Below, in pieces: positions 1 through 9,341 of a stretch of DNA of 64,000 bases. Position 1 is the stretch's first letter. Each line of letters starts with the position of its first letter. A program made the position numbers and the translations under genes. The notes below the pieces were generated by a model, which saw only the letters and a list, made by a program, of their open reading frames with translations, made no database searches and was not told the DNA's origin. The stretch comes from Pseudophaeobacter arcticus DSM 23566 (GTDB lineage: Bacteria; Pseudomonadota; Alphaproteobacteria; Rhodobacterales; Rhodobacteraceae), in contig NZ_KI421507.1 in NCBI RefSeq assembly GCF_000473205.1, positions 2,533,302 through 2,597,301 on the forward strand, in the 5' to 3' direction.

Positions 1-755
1 TGATTGCGCACAGCAATGGACTCGGCGGCCTGCAAAGACGCAACCCGCTTGGGCAAGGGAGGTTGACCAGCAGTTGTTCCAATGGGATGGCCAACGGCCT
101 CCACATAGGAGGCCTGCGCCGTCAGCAGATCGCCGCGACTTTGAATCAGAGTGGCCCGCGCCGAGGCAAGACGGCTCTGCGCCAGGGCGACATCGGTGCG
201 GGTCACTTCGCCGACTTCAAATCTGTCCTGCGAGGCCTTCAGCTCTTCTTGCAACAGGCGCAGGTTGTTGCCTTGCAGACGCACCGTCTCTTGCTGCGAC
301 AAGACATTGACATAGGCCTGCACCGCACCAAACAACACCTGCTGCTCAACATTCAGCAGGCTTTGGCGCGTCGCCAGAACGGTTTGCTGGGCGGCAAGTT
401 GCTTTAGCCGGGTTGCCCCACCATCATACAACAACAATTCCAGGGCCAAGCCGGTGCTCAAGCGGTCCGCACTTGATGAGGCTGTCGGACCGTTCACATT
501 ATGCGTATTCTGCGTGGCTGCCGTAATGGTCCAGTTGATAATAGGCCGCAGCCCGGCAACCGCCGCTGCTACGTTTTCATCCTGAACCCGCAACAAGGCC
601 CGGTTCTGTTCCAGCAATCCGCTGCTCTTGTAGGCGCCAATCAGCGCGTCAGACAGGTTGTCCGCACTCGCGGGTTTTGGCAGCGTAAAAGCAAGCGCAA
701 CAGAGCCTACAAATACAAACGTCTTTAACAAACTTGCCGAATTCTTCTTCAACAT
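1..755 (-). CDS. tolC: TolC-family outer membrane efflux protein (N-terminal part, cut by window edge)
   Basis: Outer-membrane channel of type I secretion and tripartite drug efflux. The first 251 residues are visible. A signal peptide runs to about residue 31 (basic start, hydrophobic core, ASA then Asp), so the mature protein begins near Asp32. The mature part shows the long amphipathic helices of the family, with repeated Gln/Ala/Leu/Arg-rich segments and a VGEVTRTDVALAQ-type stretch. The start is ATG at 755 with AGGG five bases upstream. There is no stop because the gene runs off the left edge. pcm lies upstream on the same strand after a 307-bp repeat-bearing gap, an order I recall as common in Rhodobacterales. 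RND pump genes lie at the other end of the window (54.6-58.7 kb) and could use this channel, which is inference. Confidence 0.9.
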   Translation of the reverse strand, partial: MLKKNSASLLKTFVFVGSVALAFTLPKPASADNLSDALIGAYKSSGLLEQNRALLRVQDENVAAAVAGLRPIINWTITAATQNTHNVNGPTASSSADRLSTGLALELLLYDGGATRLKQLAAQQTVLATRQSLLNVEQQVLFGAVQAYVNVLSQQETVRLQGNNLRLLQEELKASQDRFEVGEVTRTDVALAQSRLASARATLIQSRGDLLTAQASYVEAVGHPIGTTAGQPPLPKRVASLQAAESIAVRN

Positions 756-1062
756 CGGTCGCCCTATTCGTTTGCCGCGCCGCCAGCCGCGGGAGTTTGG
801 TTATGGTTCAACCCCTACCTGCAGTAGGGGCTGCCAGTCTTGATGTCCCTCGCGTCATGTAGCGCGATTGGATCTGAGTGCAACATCACAGGCAAATCCT
901 GACAGGCAAATCCTGACAGGCAAATCCTGACAGCGCTTTCCGCCCCAGGATGTAACAGACTAAGCCCACCGTACCAGGTCCAAAACATGGCCCCGTATTT
1001 GGCTCCTTATTTGGCCTGGCATCATTTGGCCCCTTATCCGGCCTGGCATCTTTACCCCGGCC
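756..1062. other. Intergenic region pcm-tolC
   Basis: Holds the 14-bp triple repeat (888-929) and, around 1000-1050, a degenerate duplication with ggcctggcat twice. No ORF, tRNA or clear promoter was recognised. It separates two genes of the same orientation. Confidence 0.6.
888..929. repeat. Three perfect 14-bp tandem repeats
   Basis: Unit acaggcaaatcctg occurs three times without mismatch between pcm and tolC. The core caggcaaatcc recurs once near 40616, inside another short imperfect tandem array. Confidence 0.9.
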
Positions 1063-1716
1063 TCACAGAGAAAAGGCAGCAGCCCGATCAAATCCAGGCA
1101 TGATTTCGGCGCCCGCATTAAATTCAAAGCGCCAGGAGATCTGGCCTCCCTGCTTATAGCCAACTTTTACCTCGCCCAGCGCGCCGCTCATGAAAATGAC
1201 GGCAATACGCCCCCCATCCTTGAGTTGCTCCAGCAGCGTCGCAGGCAACTCTTCGACGCCGCCCTGCACCATGATGACGTCATAGGGGCCATGTTCAGCA
1301 GCGCCCTCCGCAAGCGGGCCGAGGTGAACAATCGCATTGTCAGCGCCAGCCTCGGACAGTTGCGCCTGCGCCTCTGCAAACATGGTTTCATCTGCCTCGA
1401 CGCCAATCACCATCTCGGCCATCTGCGCCGCAACAGCGGTGGAGTACCCCAACCCGCAGCCCACATCGAGCACCAGCTCATTGCGCTGAATATCCAGCGC
1501 ATCCAGCATCTTTGCCAGGGTACGGACCTCAATCAGGGTGCGGTGCCCCCCAAGATCCATATTCCGATCCGCATAAGCCCCTTCACGCTGCGCGACGGGG
1601 ACAAAATCCTCACGCGCAACAGAAAGCAGAGCTTCGATGATCGGGTATTTGGTCACGTCCGAAGGACGGACCTGTGTGTCAACCATCATGCGGCGACGTT
1701 CGGCAAAGTCAGTCAT
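1063..1716 (-). CDS. pcm: Protein-L-isoaspartate O-methyltransferase family protein
   Basis: SAM-dependent methyltransferase that methylates L-isoaspartyl residues so that damaged proteins can be repaired. It is 217 aa, the usual size. SAM-binding motif I, VLDVGCGLG, is at about 82-90; the family's N-terminal block with QVRPSDV lies near 15-21 and REDFVPV near 35-41. The C-terminal part is the usual Rossmann-fold beta region. The start is ATG at 1716 with only a weak Shine-Dalgarno. Located upstream of tolC. Rhodobacterial members are divergent, so true isoaspartyl activity is inferred from family membership. Confidence 0.88.
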   Translation of the reverse strand: MTDFAERRRMMVDTQVRPSDVTKYPIIEALLSVAREDFVPVAQREGAYADRNMDLGGHRTLIEVRTLAKMLDALDIQRNELVLDVGCGLGYSTAVAAQMAEMVIGVEADETMFAEAQAQLSEAGADNAIVHLGPLAEGAAEHGPYDVIMVQGGVEELPATLLEQLKDGGRIAVIFMSGALGEVKVGYKQGGQISWRFEFNAGAEIMPGFDRAAAFSL

Positions 1717-1829
1717 AAGCTAAACTCTTTTGTTCAGTCTGTTTACAGGAATTGTGCCATATCACTCCACATACGGCAACGGCCCATAGTGAAGCTGCGG
1801 GTGAATTGCAGCCCCTGTTGCCATGGCAC

Positions 1830-2339
1830 CTATTTCTTTTTCACAAACTTGGTCAAAATAACGATCCGCTGGCCTTCGACACGGCCCTCGATATGCTCGG
1901 GGTTATCCTGCACCAGCGAAATGCCACGCACCGCAGTGCCCCGCTTGGCGGTAAAGCCCGCACCTTTGACCGGCAGATCCTTGATCAGGACGACATTGTC
2001 ACCTGCTGCAAGCGCCGCGCCGTTGCTGTCAACATGGCCACCACCGCTGGCCTCGTTATCGGCCCAGGCCCGCGTTTCATCATCCAGCCACAGCTGATCG
2101 GCCAGATCCCGCGCCCAATCATAAGTCGCAAGCCGCGCCAAGAGACGTGTCGCCAGGACCTGTACTGCGGGTTCCTGTGACCACATGGACGAGGCCAAGC
2201 AGCGCCAGTGATCTGGCTCCAGCTCGCCCTCAATCTGCGTCTGACAGGTGTCGCAGATCTGCACTCCAGCCTCTTCAGGGCCACCGACAACAGCAAAAAA
2301 CCGGGTCGCACCCTCGGCAGAACACAATTCACAAGACAT
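1830..2339 (-). CDS. PhnA-like zinc-ribbon protein
   Basis: 169-aa cytoplasmic protein of the PhnA/YjdM family. The N-terminal zinc ribbon has Cys3-x2-Cys6 and Cys29-x2-Cys32, and the C-terminal PhnA domain contains the GDNVVLIKDLPVKGAG stretch followed by a basic end. Despite the phn name the family is not established as a phosphonate enzyme and its function is unclear. The start at 2339 is supported by GGAGGG seven bases upstream; a longer reading frame exists upstream but lacks such a site. Downstream is pcm, upstream a DksA-like gene, all on the minus strand with gaps of more than 100 bp. Confidence 0.88.
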   Translation of the reverse strand: MSCELCSAEGATRFFAVVGGPEEAGVQICDTCQTQIEGELEPDHWRCLASSMWSQEPAVQVLATRLLARLATYDWARDLADQLWLDDETRAWADNEASGGGHVDSNGAALAAGDNVVLIKDLPVKGAGFTAKRGTAVRGISLVQDNPEHIEGRVEGQRIVILTKFVKKK

Positions 2340-2483
2340 GGGGAAACCCTCCAAGAGAAATAGTCTCCCCCGCCTTACCGCCTTCCCTGCCGGATGAAAA
2401 GCCACCCAAGGCCGCTGTCCCGCTGCCAAACACACAGAACCCTGACAGAAACACCCGTCAGCCCCTCAAGGTAGCGGCATCCC

Positions 2484-2798
2484 TCAGGAGGCGCAGCCGC
2501 TGCAAAACGGTGTCGCAGGTATCAGATCCAGGCGCTTTTCCGCGATGGCATCGCCGCAAATCTGACAGTAGCCGTAAGAGCCTTCGACCAAACGCGCCAG
2601 TGCTGCATCAATCTGGCGCAGCTCTTCCATCTCGTTGAGACCCAGCGTTTCCAGCACCTCATCCCCCTGGCGCTCAGACGAGCGATCCTCCCAGTCTTTT
2701 GGCATCGGTGCGTCCAGAGTGTGTTCGACCTCACGCAAATGCCCGGCCAGAGCCACCCTGCGCGCTTCAAGTGCTTGCTTGCGTTCTGTAAAGTCCAT
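2484..2798 (-). CDS. TraR/DksA-type zinc-finger protein
   Basis: 104-aa member of the TraR/DksA family. These proteins insert a coiled coil into the RNA polymerase secondary channel, sometimes with ppGpp. A helical N-terminal part is followed by a C4 zinc finger with Cys78-x2-Cys81 and Cys99-x2-Cys102. It is shorter than E. coli DksA (151 aa) and lacks most of the long coiled coil, so it belongs with the short paralogues and is probably not the housekeeping DksA. The start at 2798 has GGAGGG six bases upstream. Confidence 0.85.
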   Translation of the reverse strand: MDFTERKQALEARRVALAGHLREVEHTLDAPMPKDWEDRSSERQGDEVLETLGLNEMEELRQIDAALARLVEGSYGYCQICGDAIAEKRLDLIPATPFCSGCAS

Positions 2799-3227
2799 GC
2801 CTAACCCTCCCAAATCAGCGGCGTTGTGCCACCATAGCCAAGGTCAATGCTACGGCATTGACCGAAGTCAAAAACACTCGCGGGATCTGGGGAGTGTTGC
2901 GCGCGTTTAACGCAAGAAACGCCTGAAGCGCGTAACCTATGATCCGCAAGCACAAATTTAGGGCAAATCAGGAACAGCTCAAGCCCGACAGCCAAGGGGT
3001 GAACGCCAGAGTTTCGCCCTAGTAATTCGACCAGAGAACAGGACAAATGCCCCGTATTGATCTGTTGAGTATGGCTATGCTTTCAACGCAAAACGTTCGG
3101 GGGAGTTCGCAAATTGACGACACCAACCGCTGCCGCTCTCTTGCATTGAAAATGCCACTGACGAGGCCGCACCTTCGCGCCTCAATCGCTCCCCCGGAGC
3201 GATAGCCGAGCAAGCCCGGACCGGTGC
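2799..3227. other. 429-bp gap between lepA and the DksA-like gene
   Basis: No convincing gene. The short minus-strand frames here lack ribosome sites and family resemblance. An 8-bp palindrome (3185-3192 with 3196-3203, loop ccc) lies just after lepA and may help end its transcript, but no T-run follows. Confidence 0.5.
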
Positions 3228-5027
3228 TCAGCTGTCCATTTTGAGCGCTGAAATAAACGCTTCCTGCGGGATGTCGACCTTGCCGAACTGACGCATTTTT
3301 TTCTTACCCTTCTTCTGCTTCTCCAGCAGTTTCTTCTTCCGGGTTGCGTCGCCGCCATAACATTTGGCTGTCACATCCTTGCGCATCGCCGACAGGGTCT
3401 CGCGGGCGATCACCTTGCCACCAATGGCCGCCTGGATTGGAATCTTGAACATGTGGCGCGGGATCAGGTCTTTCAGCTTTTCAACCATGGCGCGGCCACG
3501 GGCTTCGGCCCGGTCGCGGTGCACCATCATCGACAGCGCATCCACTGGCTCGTCGTTCACCAGCACCGACATCTTGACCAGATTGTCGGTTTGGTAGCCC
3601 GTCAGCTGATAGTCAAAGGAGGCATAGCCCTTGGTCACCGACTTGAGCCTGTCGTAGAAATCAAACACCACCTCGTTGAGCGGCAGGTCATAGACGGCCA
3701 TGGCGCGGCTGCCGGCATAGGTCAGATCCAGCTGGATGCCACGCCGGTCCTGACACAGCTTCAGCACATCGCCCAGATACTCGTCCGGCACCAGAATGGT
3801 CGCCTTGATGCGCGGCTCTTCCAGGTGATCCACATGGGTCAGGTCCGGCATATCTGCCGGATTGTGCAGCTCGACCATCGTCCCATCACGCATATAGATA
3901 TGATAGACCACCGAGGGCGCCGTGGTGATCAGCTCGATATCATACTCGCGCTCCACCCGGTCGCGGATCACCTCGAGGTGCAAAAGGCCCAGGAAGCCAC
4001 AGCGGAAGCCAAAGCCCAGCGCCGCCGAGGTTTCCATCTCAAAGCTGAAGGAGGCATCGTTCAGTGCCAGCTTGTCGATGGCATCGCGCAGATCTTCAAA
4101 TTCGGAACTATCCACCGGGAACAAGCCACAGAACACCACCGGCTGCGCAGGCTTAAAGCCCGGCAATGCCGCGTCGGTGCCCTTTTTCTCATGGGTGATG
4201 GTATCGCCCACACGGGTGTCGCGCACCTGTTTGATTGACGCCGTAAGAAAGCCAATCTCGCCCGGCCCCAGCTCGTCAATCACTTCCATCGCAGGCCGGA
4301 ACACCCCAATGCGGTCCACATGGTGGGTCGTGCCATTGGAGAGCATCTTGATCCGCTCCCCCTTTTTCAGCACCCCGTCCATGATCCGCACCAGAACGAT
4401 CACCCCGAGATAGGCGTCATACCAGCTGTCCACCAGCATTGCCTTCAACGGCGCATCGCGGGTGCCGGTTGGCGCGGGCAGTTCGTTGACGATGGCTTCC
4501 AGCGTTTCATGGATGCCTTCGCCTGTTTTGGCCGAAACCCGAATGGCGCCGGTGGCCTCGATGCCGATGACATCTTCAATCTGCTCTGCCACACGGTCAC
4601 AGTCCGAGGCCGGCAGGTCGATCTTGTTCAGCACCGGCACGATCTCGTGGTCGGCCTCCATGGCGTGATAGACATTGGCCAATGTCTGCGCCTCAACGCC
4701 CTGGGTGCTGTCGACCACCAAAAGCGAGCCCTCAACCGCGCGCATCGAGCGGGAGACCTCATAGGCAAAATCGACGTGACCCGGCGTGTCGATGAGGTTG
4801 AGCACATAGGTCTCGCCGTCATCCGCCTTGTACTCAATACGCACCGTATTGGCCTTGATGGTGATGCCGCGCTCGCGCTCGATATCCATCGAGTCCAAGA
4901 GCTGCGCCTTCATATCACGCACCTCCACCGTGCCCGTCTCTTGGATGAGCCGGTCAGCGAGGGTGGATTTGCCATGGTCGATATGGGCGACGATGGAGAA
5001 ATTGCGGATTTTGGCGAGATCAGTCAT
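3228..5027 (-). CDS. lepA: Elongation factor 4 (LepA) GTPase
   Basis: Ribosome-associated translational GTPase that back-translocates or remodels stalled ribosomes. It is 599 aa, the same as E. coli LepA, when started at the ATG at 5027 ([10 protein letters not shown]); the frame extends 12 codons further up but the family begins here. G1 AHIDHGKST is at residues 14-22, followed by DTPGH and NKIDLP motifs, the EF-G-like domains, and the LepA-specific basic C-terminal domain with the [13 protein letters not shown] tract. Appears to be a single gene. No strong Shine-Dalgarno is visible. Confidence 0.97.
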   Translation of the reverse strand: MTDLAKIRNFSIVAHIDHGKSTLADRLIQETGTVEVRDMKAQLLDSMDIERERGITIKANTVRIEYKADDGETYVLNLIDTPGHVDFAYEVSRSMRAVEGSLLVVDSTQGVEAQTLANVYHAMEADHEIVPVLNKIDLPASDCDRVAEQIEDVIGIEATGAIRVSAKTGEGIHETLEAIVNELPAPTGTRDAPLKAMLVDSWYDAYLGVIVLVRIMDGVLKKGERIKMLSNGTTHHVDRIGVFRPAMEVIDELGPGEIGFLTASIKQVRDTRVGDTITHEKKGTDAALPGFKPAQPVVFCGLFPVDSSEFEDLRDAIDKLALNDASFSFEMETSAALGFGFRCGFLGLLHLEVIRDRVEREYDIELITTAPSVVYHIYMRDGTMVELHNPADMPDLTHVDHLEEPRIKATILVPDEYLGDVLKLCQDRRGIQLDLTYAGSRAMAVYDLPLNEVVFDFYDRLKSVTKGYASFDYQLTGYQTDNLVKMSVLVNDEPVDALSMMVHRDRAEARGRAMVEKLKDLIPRHMFKIPIQAAIGGKVIARETLSAMRKDVTAKCYGGDATRKKKLLEKQKKGKKKMRQFGKVDIPQEAFISALKMDS

Positions 5028-5388
5028 GATCAGGCATATGATTTGGATTCTTGTCTTGGTCAAGCGCGCGTCTATGCTGCGATGAAGTTATTTATCCAAA
5101 TCGACAGTCAAAGGTGAATTTGAGTTTGGCAGATGCGGACAAGATCGAAGATCTCGACCTGCCAACGGCCTAGCTGCAAGCCCAATATCTGCGGATCAGC
5201 CGCGCCATCGCCGCCCTTCCCCTAGGTTAGGCACGCCCCTCACCATCTCTTCAACACGAGACCAAAACCCGGCAAAATCCTGCGCATTTATAAATGGATT
5301 TTAACCAATGTTGAATCTCGTCACGCCTTTCGCCATATTCGCACAAATCTGGACATGCGATCCGGGGCTAAAACATAAGGGACATCTG
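5028..5388. other. Divergent intergenic region upstream of lepA and a small secreted-protein gene
   Basis: 361 bp without a supported gene. Near 5298 ttaaccaatgttgaa is one base from the CtrA pattern TTAA-N7-TTAA. It lies about 90 bp before the next start and could be chance. Confidence 0.4.
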
Positions 5389-5730
5389 ATGAAATTGCTG
5401 CCCACCTCCCTGCGCTCTGCGGGGCTTTGTGCCGTCTTGGCTGCTCAGGTCTTCTCCGCGCAGTTCGTCTTGGTGCAGCCCGCCCAGGCCGGGGCCATTG
5501 AACGCGCTTGCCGCAGCTCTGATCGCTCTGCCGCCAGCCCCTCCCTGTGCCGCTGCATCCAGAAGGTGGCCAATGTGCAGCTCACCTCTTCTGAGCGCAA
5601 AACCGTGTCAAAATGGTTTGGCGATCCGCATCAGGCCCAGGTCGTGCGCCAATCCAGCAACCGCCGCGATGAGCAGCTGTGGGAGCGCTATAAGCTCTTT
5701 GGCGACACCGCGGCCAAAACCTGCGGCTAA
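5389..5730 (+). CDS. Small secreted cysteine-containing protein, function unknown
   Basis: 113-aa predicted periplasmic protein. The signal peptide covers about residues 1-34 and ends in AQAG. The mature part has four or more cysteines, including an LCRC pair and a C-terminal TCG, suggesting disulfides. The start at 5389 is chosen because AAGGGA lies six bases upstream and a signal peptide begins there; an in-frame ATG at 5308 would bury it. Similar proteins in Rhodobacterales are, from memory, sometimes labelled arginine transporter, which nothing here supports. No recognised domain. Confidence 0.7.
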   Translation: MKLLPTSLRSAGLCAVLAAQVFSAQFVLVQPAQAGAIERACRSSDRSAASPSLCRCIQKVANVQLTSSERKTVSKWFGDPHQAQVVRQSSNRRDEQLWERYKLFGDTAAKTCG

Positions 5731-5988
5731 CCACCACAGGTCCTTTGGCTGTTTTGATCCCTGCGACGCAGCATCCCGCCCTGCTGCGCCCAGAGACAGA
5801 TTTTACAAAACAAAATCCCTGTTCTGTGTTACCATCTCTCCTATACCCATCACGGGTCAGGCCCGGCAAATATGGCTTGCCTGTCCCTGGCACTACTTTA
5901 GGGGGAACAGCGACCAGATTGGCACCCTTGACCCAGCGACAGGCTCTGGGGAAACTACGCTGAAATAATAGTTTTTTGGAGTGTTGGC

Positions 5989-6960
5989 ATGTTGATCAAG
6001 GGGGTCACTCTCAGGGGGCTGGAGGTTTTTGAAACTCTGGCAAAGACCGGATCCGTTGCACAGACCGCCGAAGTGACGGGGCTGAGCCAACCCGCCGTCA
6101 GCCAACAATTGCGAAACCTTGAAAAGGCGCTGGGAACGGATCTGGTCGATCACGGCCGCCGCCCCATGGTGCCAACCGCCGCCGGGCGCAATTTCCTGGC
6201 CCGCACCCATGCGGTTCTGTCAGAGCTGCGCCTGGCGCAGAGCGAGCTGTCGATGATGGATCTGAGCCACCTGCCCGCGCTCTCCATCGGGTTGATTGAC
6301 GACTTTGACAACGACCTGACCCCGCGCCTGGTGACCGCCCTCGCCGAAAGCCTCACTGAGTGCCGCTTCAAGATGATTACCGCCTCCAGCCATGACATCC
6401 TGCGCACCATCGAAGCGGGTGAAATCCACCTTGCTGTTACCGCCACAACGGACGCGCCACAGGAAGGGCTGATCGAATTTCCGCTGGTCCGCGATCCCTT
6501 TATTCTTGTTGCGCCCAAAGGCTTTATTCACGATCCACAGGCGCCAATGGGCCAGCTCGAACAGCTGCCCTTTCTGCGCTATGCTGCCGACCAGCTGATC
6601 TCGCAACAAATCGAAGCGCAGATCAGTCAGCAGCAAATCGCGTTTGAAAACCGGTTTGAAATTGGCTCCCACCTGGCGCTGATGGCCATGGTCGCACGCC
6701 ATATTGGCTGGGCCGTGACAACCCCGCTTGGCTATATGCGGGCGGCGCGGTTTCATGATGAAATCGACGCCTTTCCGCTGCCTTTTGGCCGGGCCGCACG
6801 GCGGATTTCGCTCTTTGCCAGCAAGGACTGGGCTGATCAGTTGCCCCGTACCGTTGCCCAAACCATCCAGGGGTTGATCAAACGTAAAATGGTTGATCCA
6901 GCCATCACCAAACTGCCCTGGCTGGCACAGGATTTCCACCTGCTTGACGAATTGAACTGA
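5989..6960 (+). CDS. LysR-family transcriptional regulator
   Basis: 323-aa regulator. The N-terminal winged helix-turn-helix (residues about 7-66) contains the signature SVAQTAEVTGLSQPAVSQQL, followed by an effector-binding domain of the periplasmic-binding-protein fold. The start ATG at 5989 has TGGAG about eight bases upstream. No divergent target gene is adjacent: the upstream neighbour is the co-directional secreted-protein gene and the downstream neighbour is a dead phosphatase gene on the other strand. Effector and targets cannot be deduced. Confidence 0.9.
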   Translation: MLIKGVTLRGLEVFETLAKTGSVAQTAEVTGLSQPAVSQQLRNLEKALGTDLVDHGRRPMVPTAAGRNFLARTHAVLSELRLAQSELSMMDLSHLPALSIGLIDDFDNDLTPRLVTALAESLTECRFKMITASSHDILRTIEAGEIHLAVTATTDAPQEGLIEFPLVRDPFILVAPKGFIHDPQAPMGQLEQLPFLRYAADQLISQQIEAQISQQQIAFENRFEIGSHLALMAMVARHIGWAVTTPLGYMRAARFHDEIDAFPLPFGRAARRISLFASKDWADQLPRTVAQTIQGLIKRKMVDPAITKLPWLAQDFHLLDELN

Positions 6961-7047
6961 CCCTTTCTGTGACCAATTTCACAACAGCTCCCCTGTGGAG
7001 CCTTTTGCATCACAGGAGGGAGGGACGCCATGCTTTCCCTAGGGGGC

Positions 7048-7571
7048 CTAGCCTTCGCCCTCCGTCAAAGCCCGCTTCAGCCCTGCTGCGGCCAGTTCGA
7101 TCAGGTCAAGGCAGCCGTCAAAATCCCGCGTGTAATAGCGGTCCGGGACATGATCCAGTGCCGCCTCTGGCGCAAAACAGGTGAACAGGCAAACCGGGAT
7201 CTGATTGCCCGCGGGTCTCTGGGCCTCAATGCTGTCCAGGTTGTTTTGATCCATCGCCAGGATCAGGTCAAAATTGCTGAAATCCGCTCAGCTGAACTGG
7301 CGCGCCTGCAGTTCCGAGACATCAAGGCCACGCCGCATCAAGGCCCCCTGCATTGCCCCACAGGGCGGCGCGCCCACATGGTCGCCGGCAGCCCCCGCGG
7401 GTCGCATTCAACGCTGGGGCAAAGGGCACGAAATCCCCCTTCCGCTGCCGGAGAGCGGCAGATATTGCCCAGGCAGACAAACAGAATTTTCCTCGGATTT
7501 TGACCGAAGTCTTGACCCAGGTTTTGTCCCCTGTTGTGACTGGGTACACGGCTTGTGGGACGCTGGCGCAT
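7048..7571 (-). pseudogene. Low-molecular-weight protein-tyrosine phosphatase, broken by a frameshift and a stop
   Basis: The N-terminal part carries the intact phosphatase loop CLGNICRS (reading from about 7490). After VECD the frame is lost around 7392-7409, consistent with loss of one base or so. The next frame continues with family-like sequence (MRRGLDVSELQARQFS) but meets TGA at 7288-7290, then resumes FDLILAMDQNNLD and VPDRYYTRDFDG to the stop at 7048. The catalytic Asp region reads PDRYY instead of the usual PDPYY. There is no good start codon just before KILFVC; the in-frame ATG at 7571 is about 27 codons too far up. Several lesions argue for real decay rather than one sequencing error. 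Confidence 0.85.
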
Positions 7572-7629
7572 GCCCCTCTGGGTAGCGGAAGTCCTGGGAT
7601 AGTACTGGCGGACAGATGCTGGGCGGCAA

Positions 7630-7654
7630 AAAGCCCGCCACCAGGGCGGGCTTT
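7630..7654 (-). terminator. Terminator after the copper chaperone gene
   Basis: Perfect 10-bp stem (aaagcccgcc with ggcgggcttt, 5-nt loop). Read on the minus strand it is followed by a T5 run, 65 bp past the stop of the PCu(A)C gene. Confidence 0.85.
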
Positions 7655-7718
7655 GGGCGCGAAGGAGGGCTGCAGCGCAGCCTGACGCCGCGCCCGCCCC
7701 CTCTGTCATGTCACCCGC

Positions 7719-8198
7719 TTAGTTAGAGTGCTTCATATGGCCGCCTTGGCCCGGCTTACGTTCCAGGTCAACCGGGATTTCGATGCTGATCTCACCGGCA
7801 TTTTTGAACACCAGGGTGACAGGCACCATATCGCCATGTTCCAGCGCCCGGTTCAGACCCATGAACATCACGTGATCCCCACCGCGCTGCAACATGTGGC
7901 TGCCCTCGGCGGGGATCACAAACCCCTCCTCCACATGCATCATCTTCATCACACCATCGCCGCTTTCCATATGGGTGTGCAGTTCAACACGCTTGGCAAT
8001 GTCAGAGCGCGCGTCGATCAGTTGATCGTCCTCGGTGCTCATATTCATGATCTCCATGAAGGCCGCCCCACTCGAGGACATTTTTGCCGACACGCGGGCA
8101 TATTGGTCCTGCACCATGATCTTGGCGCCTTCAGCAGTCGCGGCACCAGCAACCGACACAGCGGCAACCGCCGCAAACAATACGGATCTCAGGGACAT
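7719..8198 (-). CDS. PCu(A)C-type periplasmic copper chaperone
   Basis: 159-aa protein that delivers Cu(I) in the periplasm, usually to the CuA site of cytochrome c oxidase. The signal peptide covers residues 1 to about 22 (AATA). The family motif H(M)X10MX21HXM is met exactly: His76-Met77, Met87, His109-x-Met111. A Met/His-rich tail (GGHMKHSN) may also bind copper. The upstream gene on the same strand encodes a small CxxC protein of the DUF2946 kind, also often linked to copper, so the two probably form a unit. Ends at a good terminator. Confidence 0.93.
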   Translation of the reverse strand: MSLRSVLFAAVAAVSVAGAATAEGAKIMVQDQYARVSAKMSSSGAAFMEIMNMSTEDDQLIDARSDIAKRVELHTHMESGDGVMKMMHVEEGFVIPAEGSHMLQRGGDHVMFMGLNRALEHGDMVPVTLVFKNAGEISIEIPVDLERKPGQGGHMKHSN

Positions 8199-8307
8199 TT
8201 CTGTCTCCTTTCTCTTAGGGTTAGGAAATTTTGGGTAGATTGTGCAGTCCGCACACCCTCAGCCGATCAGGCGTCCAGGTGATCAGACCCTTCGTCGAAC
8301 AGGGATA

Positions 8308-8658
8308 TCAGGTGCAGAGCGGTGGCGCCCGTGCGGTCGCGGCAACCCGCATCAAATGGCTGCAGCCCACAGCCCCCAAAAGGCGGTCAAAGGCCTGCCC
8401 GCCATAGGCTGGCACCACCAAAGCATCCGGCCCCGCAACTGCATCCAGCAAATGCATCACACAGTCCGGACAGAAATGCGGCGCCTTGGTCGGCTGGCCG
8501 TCCTTATCGACATAGATGGTAACCGGACCACTTCCGGAACAAATCACCATCTGCCCGCTGGCATCACGGGCGCCCTGCGCACTGGCCGAGACATGCCCCG
8601 TCAGGGTCACCACCAGGGCCAGCATCAAGGCCAGAGATATCCGCAGGAATCGTGCCAT
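8308..8658 (-). CDS. Small exported protein, DUF2946-like
   Basis: 116 aa from the ATG at 8658, where a hydrophobic signal or anchor begins (residues 4-22, ending ASA). Cys40 and a CPDC motif (Cys63-x2-Cys66) just before a His/Leu segment resemble DUF2946 proteins. Function is unknown; the pairing with the PCu(A)C gene 109 bp downstream suggests a metal-related role in the cell envelope, which is inference. An upstream ATG at 8694 exists but would put 12 residues before the signal. Confidence 0.65.
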   Translation of the reverse strand: MARFLRISLALMLALVVTLTGHVSASAQGARDASGQMVICSGSGPVTIYVDKDGQPTKAPHFCPDCVMHLLDAVAGPDALVVPAYGGQAFDRLLGAVGCSHLMRVAATARAPPLCT

Positions 8659-8722
8659 GGCAAATGATATGCCTATCCGGCAGCAGAGCTGCAAGGTGAA
8701 ATTGCCCTGGCCCTGAATGGCA

Positions 8723-8755
8723 AAACGCCGCGCATCTCACGGATGCACGGCGTTT
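8723..8755 (-). terminator. Terminator after rpmB
   Basis: Stem aaacgccg / cggcgttt, extended inside by gcatc / gatgc. Read on the minus strand it ends in a T4 run, 22 bp after the rpmB stop. Confidence 0.85.
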
Positions 8756-8777
8756 CAAATTCTCATGTGATCAAAGA

Positions 8778-9068
8778 TCAAGCCTCGGCGGATTGTGCCT
8801 TGGCGATCTCTTTTTTCACTTTCAGTGCGCTTGTGGACAGCTCGTCGTCCTTGGCTTTTGCCAGGAAAGCGTCCAGGCCACCGCGGTGGTCAACAGTGCG
8901 CAGCGCAGCAGCTGAGATCTTCAGCTTGATGCCACGACCCAGAGTCTCGGACTGCAGGGTCACATCGTTCAGGTTTGGCAGAAACCGACGACGAGTTCTG
9001 TTTTTAGCATGGCTGACATTGTTGCCAGTCATCGGGCCTTTTCCGGTCAGTTCGCAACGGCGCGACAT
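8778..9068 (-). CDS. rpmB: 50S ribosomal protein L28
   Basis: 96-aa L28 of the large ribosomal subunit. It begins [21 protein letters not shown], the family's conserved N-terminus, followed by the [10 protein letters not shown] block. Residues after about 75 form the Lys/Ala-rich tail common in alphaproteobacteria. The start at 9068 is fixed by this homology; the upstream in-frame ATG (9194) is not conserved. Monocistronic, with its own terminator. Confidence 0.97.
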   Translation of the reverse strand: MSRRCELTGKGPMTGNNVSHAKNRTRRRFLPNLNDVTLQSETLGRGIKLKISAAALRTVDHRGGLDAFLAKAKDDELSTSALKVKKEIAKAQSAEA

Positions 9069-9341
9069 AGGTTCATCCTTCGTATCTGGGGCAGCACCCG
9101 AGGAACCCCCCGAATCATCTGCAAATCTCAAAGGGCGCGGCCAAGAGGCAACGCCCGAAAACTGGTTGGATGCGTTTAGGAGGAATCGCCCCAAGGGTCA
9201 AGCCAAATGCTGGGGTTTTATGCCCCCCCGCCAATGAAATGGCTCAGGCCCGCTGCAACCTGTGATTTTCAAAGGATCTATAGGCCTTTCTCGCCCTCTT
9301 GGCCAGAGCCCACAACCGCGCTGTTGCCGCCTGCGGGGGGC

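Noticed and set aside
888..929. Possible CRISPR array
   Set aside because: Repeats of 14 bp are directly adjacent without spacers and no cas genes are present. The same holds for the other tandem arrays.
2801..3213. Two short minus-strand frames between lepA and the DksA-like gene
   Set aside because: No ribosome site, no domain, atypical codon use; probably non-coding.
5298..5312. CtrA box before the secreted-protein gene
   Set aside because: One mismatch, and no second site or known CtrA target nearby; kept only as a note.
7338..7709. 123-codon frame covering the phosphatase N-terminus as an intact gene
   Set aside because: Only residues after KILFVC are family-like and they stop after VECD. 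The rest of the phosphatase continues in another frame, so it is a pseudogene.
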